Shown here: one piece after another, positions 25,760 to 35,232 of the stretch
Position numbering within the stretch: the stretch's first letter is position 1
Layout of the letters: every line of letters begins with the position of its first letter
NCBI GenBank assembly: GCA_937978655.1
Contig: CALJUX010000020.1
Coordinates: forward strand, 182,166-246,165
Direction of reading: 5' to 3'
Length of the DNA: 64,000 nucleotides
Origin: an uncultured Chromatiaceae bacterium
Lineage (GTDB): Bacteria; Pseudomonadota; Gammaproteobacteria; Enterobacterales; Alteromonadaceae
Made by a program: the position numbers and the translations under genes
Notes under the pieces: model-generated
What the model was told of the DNA's origin: nothing
What the model saw: the letters and a program-made list of their open reading frames with translations, nothing else
Databases searched by the model: none

Positions 25760-25847
25760 ATCAACTCCTGTTTTATAGTCATGCGCCGGCACGCGGTATG
25801 GGCCTGCCGGCTGATTTTTCGGCCGCTGTGGGCAGCATTCGCGCCGG

Positions 25848-28268
25848 TCAGAATTCGCCACGAATACCAAGGCCAATCGAGCGGCCCGGTAATGGCGCTT
25901 TATCCTTTAAGAATGAGGTGTGGACGCGGGCGTCTTCGTCGGTCAGGTTCTGCCCTTTCAGATAGACCGCCAGCTGCTGGTCAAACAGGTCGAGGTAATA
26001 GCTGACATTGGCATCCAGCAGGTTGTAGCTGCCGGTCGCGCTTTCCAGCGTTTCGACTTTGTCCTGTTTGCTGTAGTGGCTGTAACGCAGCTCGGCACTA
26101 AACGCGGCCGACTGCCACGACAACGCGGATTGCAGGCGCAGCGGTGGGGTGCGCGGTAAATCACCGCCGCCGTCTAAGCGCGCCCGGACGTAGTCGACTT
26201 GCTGGGTCCAGCGCCACTGTGGCGCAAACTGCCAAATCAGCTGGGCTTCAAAACCATGCAGGTTCACATCGGCGGCGCGGAACAGATACACCGGCAATTC
26301 GCCGCTGTGGTCATGCGCTTCGTCAGCATGCTCATTTTCGTTATGCGCGTGATCGTGACCATCTTCGGCGAACAGGCCGGTATTTTGCTGGTAATAGTAG
26401 TTATCCACCTGGTTGTAGAAGGCGTTCAGCACTAATGCCACATCACCGCTGTATTTGCGCCAGGTCAGGTCAATATTGTTCGACACTTCCAGATCCAGCG
26501 GATCTTTATTCAGCGCAAAAGCCTGATGTGGGTCTTGCGTTGAATTGAGCCGGAATAAAGCGCCAATCTCATAGGCGTTAGTACCGATGTGAGGGCCGAA
26601 GGATAGCAACTCGGCAGCCGAAGGCGCGCGACCGGAGCGCGACAACGACAGCGCGGCGTTGTAGCCGTCCTGATATTCCCAGACCAGGCCAGCAGACAGG
26701 CTGTATGGCTTGAAGTTCTGATCGACGGCGAAGGTGCGGATCAGCTGATCGCCGCCATGATCATGCTCATCGTGTTCGCTGCCGTCATGGGCGTGTGCGG
26801 CCAGTTCAGGCAGCAGCACCTGATCGGCTTTGAGTGTGACCCGCTCCAGCCGGGCACCGGTTTGCAATAACAGCGGGCCAAAATGCCGCTCTTCCATCCA
26901 GCCAACCGCCAGCATTTCCTGTGTCGACGGCGGTGTGAAGGCTTCGTCCCCTACCGCGGCAAAATCGCTGTGTTTGTAATGCAGGCTGAGGCCACCACGC
27001 CAATCCAGCCATTCGCGGTGCAGCAGTTCGAGGCGCGCTTCGTCACTGCGGTTTTTAAAAGTGGTGCCGATAGCACCGTCTTCAATTTCGGCATGTTGAT
27101 AGTCGGTAAAACCGGCTTTGACATTGAGTTGTGAAAGCGGCCCGCCGCTGAAATTCAGCTGGCTGTGCAGTTGCACCCGGTCTTGTTCAAGGTCGGCAAA
27201 AACCCGCTCTTCGGCGTGATTGGCTTCAGCTTCATCTTCCTCGTGCTCATGCCCGCCATGTGAATGGCCCGGAATGCCGTATTGCCGTTCCAACCGGCCC
27301 ACCGACAGGCCTACAAAGCCATTGGGTAATAAATAGCTGGCACCGAAGGTGCCGCCTTTGCCGGTCGAGTCGGTGTTAGCCACCCGGCCGCCGGCGGCTT
27401 CTGCACTGCCGGTCTCCGCGACGCCGGGAATTTTATAGTTGCCCTGCTCGCGCCAGAAACCGTCGGCATACAAGGCGACATCACCGACGCTGGTTTGGCC
27501 GGCGGCAGCGGCCAGTTTTTCATTGTTGACGCTCTGGCGTTCCAGCTGCCAGTTGACCCGGCTGTCACGCCGTGTGGGTACACGCTCGTCCACCACATTC
27601 ACCACACCGCCAATAGCCCCGCTGCCATAAAACAACGTTGCCGGGCCGCGCAGCACTTCAATTTGCTCGGCGGTGCCGGCTTCACTGGCCACACTGTGAT
27701 CGGGCCCAACCCGCGACGCATCGCCGGCGTCCAGACCGTTTTGCGTGATCAGCACACGCGGGCCATCTAAACCACGGATGATTGGGCTACTGGCGACAGA
27801 ACCATAGAAGTTACTGTGCACGCCAACCTGATTTTTCAGCGTGTCGCCCAAGGTAGACGCCTGTTGCATTTTTAATTGTTCACCGGACAACACACTGACC
27901 GGCAAGGCCGACTCTGTCGCCGAGGCATGTAGCGGACTGGCTTTGACATCAATGACTTCAAGTAACGTCGGTGCCAGCCGCAGTTCGACGTTGTTCAGCC
28001 CCGCCTCTGGCACGTTCAGATGCAGATTGCGATGGGCAAATTGCGCGGCTTCGACGTGCAGCTCGGCCAGCTGTCCGGCTGGCGTTGCCAGCAGGAAAGT
28101 ACCGGCGGCGTCGGTTTTCACCCGAACCTGACTGCCGGCCAGCGACACTTCAGCGCCGACGATCGGCTGGCCTTTCTGGTCCAGCACTACGCCAGACACG
28201 CTTTGTGCCCATAACTGCTGGCTGAATGTCGCCGCCACCAGCATGGCTATTTTGTTACGGTAATGCAT
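25848..28268 (-). CDS. znuD: TonB-dependent receptor, ZnuD-like zinc importer with His-rich loops
   Basis: This 806-residue outer-membrane receptor has a signal peptide ending QQLWAQS. An N-terminal CarboxypepD_reg-like domain follows (VSGVVLDQKGQPIVGAEVSL). The plug contains DTLKNQVGVHSNFYG and IEVLRGPATLFYGSGAIGG. The 22-strand barrel ends in a terminal Phe (IGLGIRGEF). Three extracellular-loop stretches are packed with His and acidic residues, near residues 336 (HSHGGHEHEEDE), 493 (HAHDGSEHDEHDHGG) and 636 (EDGHDHAHNENEHADEAHDH). Such loops are the hallmark of zinc receptors like ZnuD. A near-palindromic Zur-like box lies 45 bases before the start. Gene symbol is by resemblance. Confidence 0.85.
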   Translation of the reverse strand: MHYRNKIAMLVAATFSQQLWAQSVSGVVLDQKGQPIVGAEVSLAGSQVRVKTDAAGTFLLATPAGQLAELHVEAAQFAHRNLHLNVPEAGLNNVELRLAPTLLEVIDVKASPLHASATESALPVSVLSGEQLKMQQASTLGDTLKNQVGVHSNFYGSVASSPIIRGLDGPRVLITQNGLDAGDASRVGPDHSVASEAGTAEQIEVLRGPATLFYGSGAIGGVVNVVDERVPTRRDSRVNWQLERQSVNNEKLAAAAGQTSVGDVALYADGFWREQGNYKIPGVAETGSAEAAGGRVANTDSTGKGGTFGASYLLPNGFVGLSVGRLERQYGIPGHSHGGHEHEEDEAEANHAEERVFADLEQDRVQLHSQLNFSGGPLSQLNVKAGFTDYQHAEIEDGAIGTTFKNRSDEARLELLHREWLDWRGGLSLHYKHSDFAAVGDEAFTPPSTQEMLAVGWMEERHFGPLLLQTGARLERVTLKADQVLLPELAAHAHDGSEHDEHDHGGDQLIRTFAVDQNFKPYSLSAGLVWEYQDGYNAALSLSRSGRAPSAAELLSFGPHIGTNAYEIGALFRLNSTQDPHQAFALNKDPLDLEVSNNIDLTWRKYSGDVALVLNAFYNQVDNYYYQQNTGLFAEDGHDHAHNENEHADEAHDHSGELPVYLFRAADVNLHGFEAQLIWQFAPQWRWTQQVDYVRARLDGGGDLPRTPPLRLQSALSWQSAAFSAELRYSHYSKQDKVETLESATGSYNLLDANVSYYLDLFDQQLAVYLKGQNLTDEDARVHTSFLKDKAPLPGRSIGLGIRGEF

Positions 28269-28312
28269 AGATCTCCCTGCGTTATAGCCAAATCAGAAAA
28301 CTCACTTCAGAT

Positions 28313-28331
28313 AATGTGATAATATAACATT
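28313..28331. promoter_or_regulatory. Zur-like operator upstream of the zinc receptor
   Basis: AATGTGATAATATAACATT is an 8-of-9 palindrome that fits the gammaproteobacterial Zur consensus (AATGTTATA-N-TATAACATT). It shares the stretch TGTGATAATATAACAT with the minus strand of the second box at 31845-31870. It does not fit a Fur box. Confidence 0.8.
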
Positions 28332-28483
28332 TCCTTTAGGTGTTAAAACCAGCGTTTTCCGTTCAGGTGCAACAAAGATGAGACCAATGTAATTTTAGTT
28401 ATTTCTTATATATCAATAACTTAAAATATTGTTTATTGATGTCAGCGGGGTTCGTCATGCGGCAGTATTGGGAGATGTTCAGG

Positions 28484-28521
28484 CAGCGGAGTGGCGACAG
28501 CATCTGCTGCGCACTCCGCTG
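28484..28521 (-). terminator. Hairpin after the DUF1624 gene
   Basis: CAGCGGAGTG and CACTCCGCTG form a perfect 10-bp stem about 30 bases past the stop codon of the minus-strand DUF1624 gene. There is no good U-tract, so it may stabilise the transcript end rather than terminate on its own. Confidence 0.45.
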
Positions 28522-28549
28522 TTGTTGCGGGCCGGCTGGCGGCTGTACT

Positions 28550-29710
28550 TCAGCAATAACGTACCCAGCGCCAGCGGCTGCGTTGTTTAAAAGCGGCAAA
28601 CCAGCGCGTCGGCACATACAGCAACAGCGCCAGCAACACGGCTATCAGCCAGACCCAGCCGATGTGGCTGACGCCAAACAACTGGCCCTGATTGGCGCCA
28701 AATACCCAAAGCAGCAGGCTGTACAGCAGCAACAAGGCGTACAGATGCAGCAGATAAAAAAACATCGGTGCGGCGCCAAAATCAGCCAGCACCTGCTGCC
28801 AGCGCGCCGCCGGATTGGCCGTGGCGGCCCGTTCCAGTGCCCGCAGCGCCAGACACATCAGGCCTAAGGTCAGCAGCAGAAAATCCAGCGACGGCGGATA
28901 TTTAGTGAAATTAAGCACATCCATCAGTGTTAGCAGCGCTCTGGGCTGAACCTGCCAGTTCAGCGTTTCGCCGTACAGATTCAAACCACGCAGCAGCACC
29001 AATACCGCCAGCGCCATTAAGCCGCTGTGCAACAACCACTGTTGCCGCACCTGCGCCGTCAGTTGAAACCAGCTACCAGCGAGATAACCAAGCACAATGA
29101 CACCAACCCAGGGCAACAGCGGATAACTGATTTTCACCGCAATGGCTGCTTCGCCCGGCGCCAGTAAAAAACCGCGGTCATGCAGGATGGTCCAGAGCCA
29201 ATAACCGCTCTCGCCCGGCGAAAACTGGATAGGTGTCAGCAGGTTATGCCCGCCGACCAGCAACAGCCCGATGACCAGCAATACCGGCCGCGGCAAGTGA
29301 TGCAGCAGCGCCAGCAACAGCATGCACAGACCAAACACCCAAATCACCTGCAAATACAGCGTGTTGTAGCTACCAAGCCAAGCGAAATTCACCAGCGTCA
29401 GTTCCAGTAAAATCAGCACCAGGCCGCGTTTGACTAAAAACGGCGTCAGCGGCCGGCCTTTTTGTTGATACAGATAAGCCGACACGCCGGATAAGAACAC
29501 AAATACCGGCGCACACCAGTGTGCCAGCAGCCGGCTGAAAAACAGCCCCGGTTCGGTCTGGCTGATGTCCATCGGATCGCTGACCTGCAGATGCAGCAAT
29601 ACCCGTTCGCGCACGTGGTCCAGCAGCATAATCAGCATCACCAGACCGCGCAGCATGTCGATGCTGTTGATACGACCGCGTGGCAGTGGTGAGGAAGTGA
29701 TAGTCGTCAT
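28550..29710 (-). CDS. DUF1624 / HGSNAT-like multi-pass membrane protein
   Basis: This 386-residue inner-membrane protein has about ten hydrophobic helices. The opening GRINSIDMLRGLVMLIMLLDHVRER is characteristic of DUF1624 (related to heparan-alpha-glucosaminide N-acetyltransferase). The next helix carries FVFLSGVSAYLYQQKGR. Related proteins are putative transmembrane acyltransferases. It starts at the end of the siderophore-type receptor gene: a TTG at 29716 overlaps the receptor stop, and an ATG follows at 29710. The two are therefore one operon behind the second Zur-like box. A role in modifying a metallophore or surface glycan is possible but unproven. Confidence 0.8.
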   Translation of the reverse strand: MTTITSSPLPRGRINSIDMLRGLVMLIMLLDHVRERVLLHLQVSDPMDISQTEPGLFFSRLLAHWCAPVFVFLSGVSAYLYQQKGRPLTPFLVKRGLVLILLELTLVNFAWLGSYNTLYLQVIWVFGLCMLLLALLHHLPRPVLLVIGLLLVGGHNLLTPIQFSPGESGYWLWTILHDRGFLLAPGEAAIAVKISYPLLPWVGVIVLGYLAGSWFQLTAQVRQQWLLHSGLMALAVLVLLRGLNLYGETLNWQVQPRALLTLMDVLNFTKYPPSLDFLLLTLGLMCLALRALERAATANPAARWQQVLADFGAAPMFFYLLHLYALLLLYSLLLWVFGANQGQLFGVSHIGWVWLIAVLLALLLYVPTRWFAAFKQRSRWRWVRYC

Positions 29711-29712
29711 CT

Positions 29713-31833
29713 TCAAAACTCGTAACGCAGGCTGAGGCGCAGTGAGCGTGGCTCACCCGGATAAGTCCAGAGCGCTGAATACGAACTCTGGATCCAGGCT
29801 TTGTTCAGCAGGTTTTCCACCACAGCTTCGGCCTGCCACTGTGGGCTTAATTGCGTGCTGGCAAACAGGCTCCACAACGTGTGCGACGGCAGCATATAAG
29901 ACGGCGTCACCGCGTCACCTAATCGTTTGCTCTGATAACGTAGCCGCGCGCCGAGCTGGCTGTCGTAACCGGCAATCGCCAGCTGCTGGCGTAGCTGCGC
30001 GCTGAGCGTATGGCGCGGCACATTGACCAAAGCACTGCCTTTGGGCACCAGCACGCCCCAGTCGATATTGATGCTGTCTGTTAAGGTTTCACTGTCAAGC
30101 CAGCTATAAGACAACGACAGCTCGGTATTGGCCGCAAGCGGGCCAGCCAGTTCCAGCTCAGCGCCACGGCTTTGTGCTGCGCCCAGCGTGGCCGAAAAAC
30201 CGACGTTCACCGGGTCGGACACCAGAATATTGGATTTCTCCGCATCAAACAGCGATAGCGTGGCCTGCCAGGAGGCCAGCGCCAGCTTCATACCCACTTC
30301 CACCGATTCGCTGAGTTCAGGCTCAAACGCCTTGCCCGCATAGTCCGTGCCTGATAATGGCAAAAAGCCTTCGGCGTAATTGGCGTAGAAGGTGATCTGG
30401 TCATTCAGCAAATAATTCAGGCCAACCCGCGGGCTGACTTGCTGGTCGTCGGTGCGAGCGACGGTGTTTTTCACCAGCTCTTTTATGCGTTGCTGATAGC
30501 TGTCGTAGCGCACTCCCAGCAACAACTGCCACTGACTATTCAGCTGCAGCAAATCCTGCAGGTAAACCCCGACAGCCTGCTGCGATTCGACATTTTCATA
30601 CAATGTGGCGATGGTGCCGGCTTTGGCAACCCCATATAAAGGCGCCTGAATATCAATGGTATAGCTGCCTTTTGGCCCCCGATAACGGCCAAGCAGCGTA
30701 TACAGTTCGTAATCGTAGGCGTCAGAACCAATCAGCAACTGATGGGTGATGCCGAACAGCTGCGGACTACCGCTCAGCTCCAAGCGTGCGGTGCTGTCTT
30801 TGGAATCATAATCACGGTAACGACGTTGCCGCGTCAGCGTTTTGCCATCATCAGTTACGCCCTGGCGCGCTTTCGCCAGTTCGGCATCGGAAGAAAAACC
30901 CTGCAAACTGGAATCACGGTAACCGGCGCCGAGGTTCAGATGCCAGTTGTTGGCTAAATCACGTTCATAACTCAGTTGATGGCCGGTGGCAGCAATTTCT
31001 GTTGGTTTATCATCAGGTTCGCCTAAATAGCGGCTATGCGGCATGGTATTAAAATTGTTGTTGAGCACCACAATACCGCGGTCAAATAACTGGTCCTGGC
31101 GCAGCACTTCCACTTCGTACAATACCGAGCTGTCGGCATCAAGCTGCCACAACACAGAAGGCGTCAGCACTTGTTTTTCACTGGTGACTTCATCACGGAA
31201 ACTGCCGTAATCCTGCACAGCGCCGTTAAGACGCAGCATCAGGCTGTCGCTATAGGCGTAGTTGTAATCGCCCTCTAACCGGTATTGCTGCTCAGTCGCA
31301 GCGCTGGCTTTGAGGTAACCGCCTGCGCTCTGATTCGGTTTACGCGTGATGATGTTGATAGTGCCGCCAGGCTCAGAACGACCATATAAAGCCGAACCCG
31401 GCCCTTTTAAAATTTCGACCATTTCGATATTTGACACGTCACGATGACCACTAAAACCACGGCCGCCGTTAAAGCCGTTGATCAAATACCCGGACGGCAT
31501 ATTTTCGTTGCCGGGAAACCCACGCAGCGAAAAACTGTCCCACAGACCGCCGCCATTATTCTGCCGCGCAATGCCGGCAGACAAATCCAGCACATCCTGA
31601 AAACGGCTCATCGACCAGTCGGCAAAGTCAGCTTGCCCCAGCGTTGATACCGCCTGTGGCAATTTTTCCACCGGCACCTGGCCGCGATAACTCTGGTGAT
31701 GACGCACTTCAATGTGTTCCAGATTTTGATTTTCAGCTGCCAGTGTTTGGCTTTCAGCTGAAAACACAGACAACGGCAACAACAGCAAACCACTACTGAC
31801 AACCAGCAACAACGGGGCGGGACAAACAGACAT
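29713..31833 (-). CDS. TonB-dependent siderophore-type receptor under a Zur-like box
   Basis: The 706-residue protein has a signal peptide ending near VFSAESQ and a plug of the siderophore-receptor subtype: LPQAVSTLGQADFADW, FSLRGFPGNENMPSGYLING, and VEILKGPGSALYGRSEPGGTINIITRKP. The barrel ends RSLRLSLRYEF with a terminal Phe. By fold it should import a ferric siderophore, but the promoter carries a Zur-like rather than a Fur-like site. A metallophore carrying zinc is therefore worth considering. GAGG lies about six bases before the start ATG. The next gene (DUF1624) overlaps its 3' end. Confidence 0.85.
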   Translation of the reverse strand: MSVCPAPLLLVVSSGLLLLPLSVFSAESQTLAAENQNLEHIEVRHHQSYRGQVPVEKLPQAVSTLGQADFADWSMSRFQDVLDLSAGIARQNNGGGLWDSFSLRGFPGNENMPSGYLINGFNGGRGFSGHRDVSNIEMVEILKGPGSALYGRSEPGGTINIITRKPNQSAGGYLKASAATEQQYRLEGDYNYAYSDSLMLRLNGAVQDYGSFRDEVTSEKQVLTPSVLWQLDADSSVLYEVEVLRQDQLFDRGIVVLNNNFNTMPHSRYLGEPDDKPTEIAATGHQLSYERDLANNWHLNLGAGYRDSSLQGFSSDAELAKARQGVTDDGKTLTRQRRYRDYDSKDSTARLELSGSPQLFGITHQLLIGSDAYDYELYTLLGRYRGPKGSYTIDIQAPLYGVAKAGTIATLYENVESQQAVGVYLQDLLQLNSQWQLLLGVRYDSYQQRIKELVKNTVARTDDQQVSPRVGLNYLLNDQITFYANYAEGFLPLSGTDYAGKAFEPELSESVEVGMKLALASWQATLSLFDAEKSNILVSDPVNVGFSATLGAAQSRGAELELAGPLAANTELSLSYSWLDSETLTDSINIDWGVLVPKGSALVNVPRHTLSAQLRQQLAIAGYDSQLGARLRYQSKRLGDAVTPSYMLPSHTLWSLFASTQLSPQWQAEAVVENLLNKAWIQSSYSALWTYPGEPRSLRLSLRYEF

Positions 31834-31844
31834 GACGACCTCAA

Positions 31845-31870
31845 GATATGTTATATTATCACAATATATC
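31845..31870. promoter_or_regulatory. Second Zur-like operator, upstream of the siderophore-type receptor
   Basis: The 26 bases are A/T-rich and partly palindromic, with ATGTTATATTATCACAAT at the centre. On the minus strand the core TGTGATAATATAACAT is identical to the first Zur-like box at 28313-28331. It lies 12 bases before the receptor start, a typical repressor position. Confidence 0.7.
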
Positions 31871-32032
31871 TTAAAGCATTCAGTTTAGGGAAGCCTGCCC
31901 GGCAAATTTGCGGCGAAAACCATGTCATTCAGCGATGCACGCCTGAACAGCATAGAGTTGCCGGCCGCGCCGCTTTGCCCCTACACTCAGCGCATTGTGA
32001 ATTAAAACACCCTATAACCCGGAATCTCAGCT

Positions 32033-33835
32033 GTGTTCAGACCGCACCGCGCTGTGTTAATGCTGCTCTATCTGCTGCTGTTATTGCTGACCGCAGCGGC
32101 CTGCCAGCATTGGATTTATCAGGATTTGCGCGCCCAGGCGGCCAGTCAGAGCAACAATCTGGCGGCATTTTTGCGTTATAGCATTGGCCGCCACGCTACA
32201 TTGCCGGCAAAGCTCGGCCACAGCCCGCTGCTGCAGCAATGGCTGGCACAGTCTGACATCGCAGCGCTGAATCAATATCTGGCCGAACTGCAGCAAAGCG
32301 CCGGGGTGGCGGATTTGTATCTGGTCGGCAATGATGGCCTGGTGCTGGCGAGCAGCAATAGCGCTGACGCAACTTCTTATGTCGGCCGCGATTTTGGTTT
32401 TCGGCCATATGTGCAGGCGGCGCTCGCCGGCAACAGCGGGTTTTATTATGCGCTTGGCCATACCAGCGGCATGCGCGGCGTGTATTACAGCGCGCCGCTA
32501 AAGCAGGACGCGGCCAAATCAGCCAGCGCGATAGACGCGGTGCTGGTGGCAAAAGTCGACTTAGAACCGCTGGAACTGCAGCAACAACAAATCGCCGGCC
32601 TCAAAGGCAGCCACTTTATTGTTACAGGCCAGAGCAATGAAATTTTCCTCTCCGACGTGCCGGCCTGGCGACTGACCAAACTCGATAACGCGGCGCTGAG
32701 CAGCACAGAACAGCTGCGATACCTGACCAAAGCCATCACCCCGCTCGGCCAGACCGAGCGCCGGGCGCTGCTGACGCCCTGGCAACAACTGTGGCAGATG
32801 CCGCTTGGTACCAAGCGACAGAATTATCTGGCGCAGTCGCAGCAGCTTGCGGAATTTGGCTGGCAGCTGACAGTGCTGACCCCAGCCACCGATGCCTATC
32901 AGCAACTGAGTGCCGCCTTGCTTTTGACCACCCTGCTGTTTGTGATTTTATTGCTCGGCTGGCGTCTGCAACGCGAGCGGCAAAAACGCACGGCGCAGCT
33001 GGAATTACATGCCAGACAGCTGGAACAACGCGTGATAGCCCGCACTGCTGACCTTGCCGCCAGCAATCAGCAACTGGTGGCGCAAATTCAGCAGCGCGAA
33101 CAAACCGAAACCGCGCTGGCGCACACTGAACAGGAATTGGTGCAGACCGCCAAACTCGCCACCATCGGCAGTTTGTCAGCGTCGCTGAACCATGAGCTGA
33201 ACCAGCCGCTGACGGCGCTGTCGAGTTACAGCCAGACCACCGCAAAAATGCTCGACAAAGCCATGTACAACGAGGCAAAACAAAACCTGCAGGCGATGCA
33301 GCAACTGATTGCTAGGCTGAGCAATATCGTCGCACAGTTCAAAGATTTCAGCCGCAAAAGCGCCGGTAAAAACCAGCCGGTGGATGTGAACAAACTGGTG
33401 CTGGACGCGGTCGGGCTGGTGCATCACCAATGTCAGCGCCAGGGCGTCAAAGTGCGGCTGCAGCTGCCGGAAGTGGCGCCACAGGTGCTGGGCGACCCTA
33501 TTCAGCTCGAGCAGGTGCTGGTTAATCTGCTGACCAATGCGCTACAGGCGATGCAACAACAAAGCGACGCCGCTATGGCGGTAGCGGTCAAAACCACGGC
33601 CGGACAAGTGCAAATTCTGCTGAAAGATCAGGGCCCTGGCATTGAACCGCATCATCTGGAACGAATTTTTGAAGCCTTTTTCACCACCAAACAACGCGAC
33701 GGCTTAGGGCTTGGTCTGTCGATTTCGCAGCGTATTATTCAGTCCTTTGCCGGCAAACTGGAAGTGCGCAATCACCCGCAAGGCGGCGCTGAGTTTTGTG
33801 TCACCTTGCCACTGTTACCGATGGAAGCCTACTGA
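32033..33835 (+). CDS. dctB: C4-dicarboxylate sensor histidine kinase DctB
   Basis: This 600-residue membrane kinase has a first TM helix at residues 8-24 and a periplasmic double-Cache sensor (DLYLVGNDGLVLASSN, VGRDFGFRPYVQAALAGNSG, RGVYYSAPL). A second TM helix near residue 300 is followed by a coiled coil. The kinase core has phospho-acceptor His in SLNHELNQPLTAL, the N box in LVNLLTNALQAM, and G boxes in LKDQGPGIEP and GLGLGLSISQ. It should sense external dicarboxylates and phosphorylate DctD. The gene overlaps dctD (TGATG). The transporter dctA lies about 1 kb downstream with a matching sigma-54 promoter. Confidence 0.93.
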   Translation: MFRPHRAVLMLLYLLLLLLTAAACQHWIYQDLRAQAASQSNNLAAFLRYSIGRHATLPAKLGHSPLLQQWLAQSDIAALNQYLAELQQSAGVADLYLVGNDGLVLASSNSADATSYVGRDFGFRPYVQAALAGNSGFYYALGHTSGMRGVYYSAPLKQDAAKSASAIDAVLVAKVDLEPLELQQQQIAGLKGSHFIVTGQSNEIFLSDVPAWRLTKLDNAALSSTEQLRYLTKAITPLGQTERRALLTPWQQLWQMPLGTKRQNYLAQSQQLAEFGWQLTVLTPATDAYQQLSAALLLTTLLFVILLLGWRLQRERQKRTAQLELHARQLEQRVIARTADLAASNQQLVAQIQQREQTETALAHTEQELVQTAKLATIGSLSASLNHELNQPLTALSSYSQTTAKMLDKAMYNEAKQNLQAMQQLIARLSNIVAQFKDFSRKSAGKNQPVDVNKLVLDAVGLVHHQCQRQGVKVRLQLPEVAPQVLGDPIQLEQVLVNLLTNALQAMQQQSDAAMAVAVKTTAGQVQILLKDQGPGIEPHHLERIFEAFFTTKQRDGLGLGLSISQRIIQSFAGKLEVRNHPQGGAEFCVTLPLLPMEAY

Positions 33836-35232
33836 TGCCGCTGCCTGCTACTCACACCGCCACCGAATCTATGCCGCAAATCCTGTTTATCGATGATGAA
33901 GCGGAGATCCGCACTGTCGTCGAACAGCTGTTCCGCTTAGAAGGGCTGCAGTGCAGCACCACGGCCAACCCGGGCGCGCTGTTAAAACAGTTAACGGCGG
34001 ATTTTGCCGGCCCAGATTTTCCCGGAATAGTCATCACCGACATCCATATGCCGGCGATGCATGGGCTGGATTTGCTGCAGGCCATTCACGCCATCGATGC
34101 CGAAATTCCGGTGGTGGTGCTGACCGGTTATGGCGCTGTGTCGCTTGCGGTTAAAGCGCTACAGCAAGGCGCTTATGATTTTCTGGAAAAACCATTTGAT
34201 AACAGCCACTTATTAGAAGTGGCGCAACGCGCTTTAGAAAAACGGGCGCTGGTGCTGGAAAACCGCGCTTTAAAAGCCTCAGTGGCACGCGCGCAGCAAC
34301 CCGGCATGCGTATTTTGGGTCAAAGCCCAGCCATGGTGGAGCTGCGCACAGTGCTGGATGCCGTGCTGGACGCGCCGGCCGATGTGCTGATTTTTGGTGA
34401 AACCGGCTGCGGCAAAGAGCTGGTCGCGCGCTATCTGCATGAACAAAGCAGCCGGCGCGAGCATAACTTTGTCGCCATCAACTGCGGCGCCATTCCGGAA
34501 CAACTCATTGAAAGCGAGTTATTTGGCACCGACGCCGGCGCTTATACCGGCGCGGAGAAAAAACGCGCCGGCAAGTTTGAATTCGCCAACGGCGGCACGC
34601 TGTTTCTCGACGAAATAGAAAGCACGCCGCTGTCATTACAGGTGAAATTACTGCGCGTACTGGAAGAGCGCCGGGTGACCCGGCTGGGCTCGAATCAGCC
34701 GGTCGCGCTTGATCTGCGTATTATCGCCGCCACTAAAACCGACCTAAAACAGCTGGCCGCCAGCGGCGCTTTTCGTGCCGATTTGTATTACCGCTTAAGC
34801 CTGGTCGAAGTCAGTCTGCCGCCACTGCGCGACCGGCGCGACGACCTGATGTTGCTGTTCAGCCATTTTGCCTTGGTCGCAGCGGCGCGTTTTCACAAAG
34901 AATATCAACCGCTGACGCCAGCTCAGGTACAGCAACTGCAACAACACGACTGGCCCGGCAACGTACGCGAACTGCGCAATATGGCAGAACGTTATGTGCT
35001 GCTTGGCCCCGCCGTCTGTTTTGGTAAAACCGACACACCCAGCGATGGCATCAGCAGCCTGATGTCGCTGCAGCAACGGGTCGAAGCCTACGAAAAAAGC
35101 CTGATTGAAGAAGCGCTGAATCAACACCACGGCTCGATCAAAGACGTGATGCAGGAACTCGGCCTCGCCCGCAAAACCCTGTATGACAAAATGGCCAAGT
35201 ATCAGCTAACCCGGCGGGATTTTTTGGAGTGA
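33835..35232 (+). CDS. dctD: Sigma-54-dependent response regulator DctD
   Basis: The 465-residue activator has a receiver domain (FIDDEAEIRTVV, phospho-acceptor Asp in IVITDIHMPAMHG, Lys in YDFLEKPFD). The AAA+ domain has Walker A GETGCGKELVARYLH and Walker B GGTLFLDEIES. The C-terminal Fis-type helix-turn-helix ends LGLARKTLYDKMAKYQL. The sigma-54 contact loop reads GAYTGA instead of the usual GAFTGA, a tolerated variant in the family. The ATG at 33835 overlaps the dctB stop. A later ATG at 33871 is also possible. It should activate the promoter at 36135. Confidence 0.93.
   Translation: MPLPATHTATESMPQILFIDDEAEIRTVVEQLFRLEGLQCSTTANPGALLKQLTADFAGPDFPGIVITDIHMPAMHGLDLLQAIHAIDAEIPVVVLTGYGAVSLAVKALQQGAYDFLEKPFDNSHLLEVAQRALEKRALVLENRALKASVARAQQPGMRILGQSPAMVELRTVLDAVLDAPADVLIFGETGCGKELVARYLHEQSSRREHNFVAINCGAIPEQLIESELFGTDAGAYTGAEKKRAGKFEFANGGTLFLDEIESTPLSLQVKLLRVLEERRVTRLGSNQPVALDLRIIAATKTDLKQLAASGAFRADLYYRLSLVEVSLPPLRDRRDDLMLLFSHFALVAAARFHKEYQPLTPAQVQQLQQHDWPGNVRELRNMAERYVLLGPAVCFGKTDTPSDGISSLMSLQQRVEAYEKSLIEEALNQHHGSIKDVMQELGLARKTLYDKMAKYQLTRRDFLE

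Noticed and set aside
28313..28331. Fur box upstream of the zinc receptor
   Set aside because: The bases fit the Zur palindrome better and the receptor has His-rich zinc-type loops.
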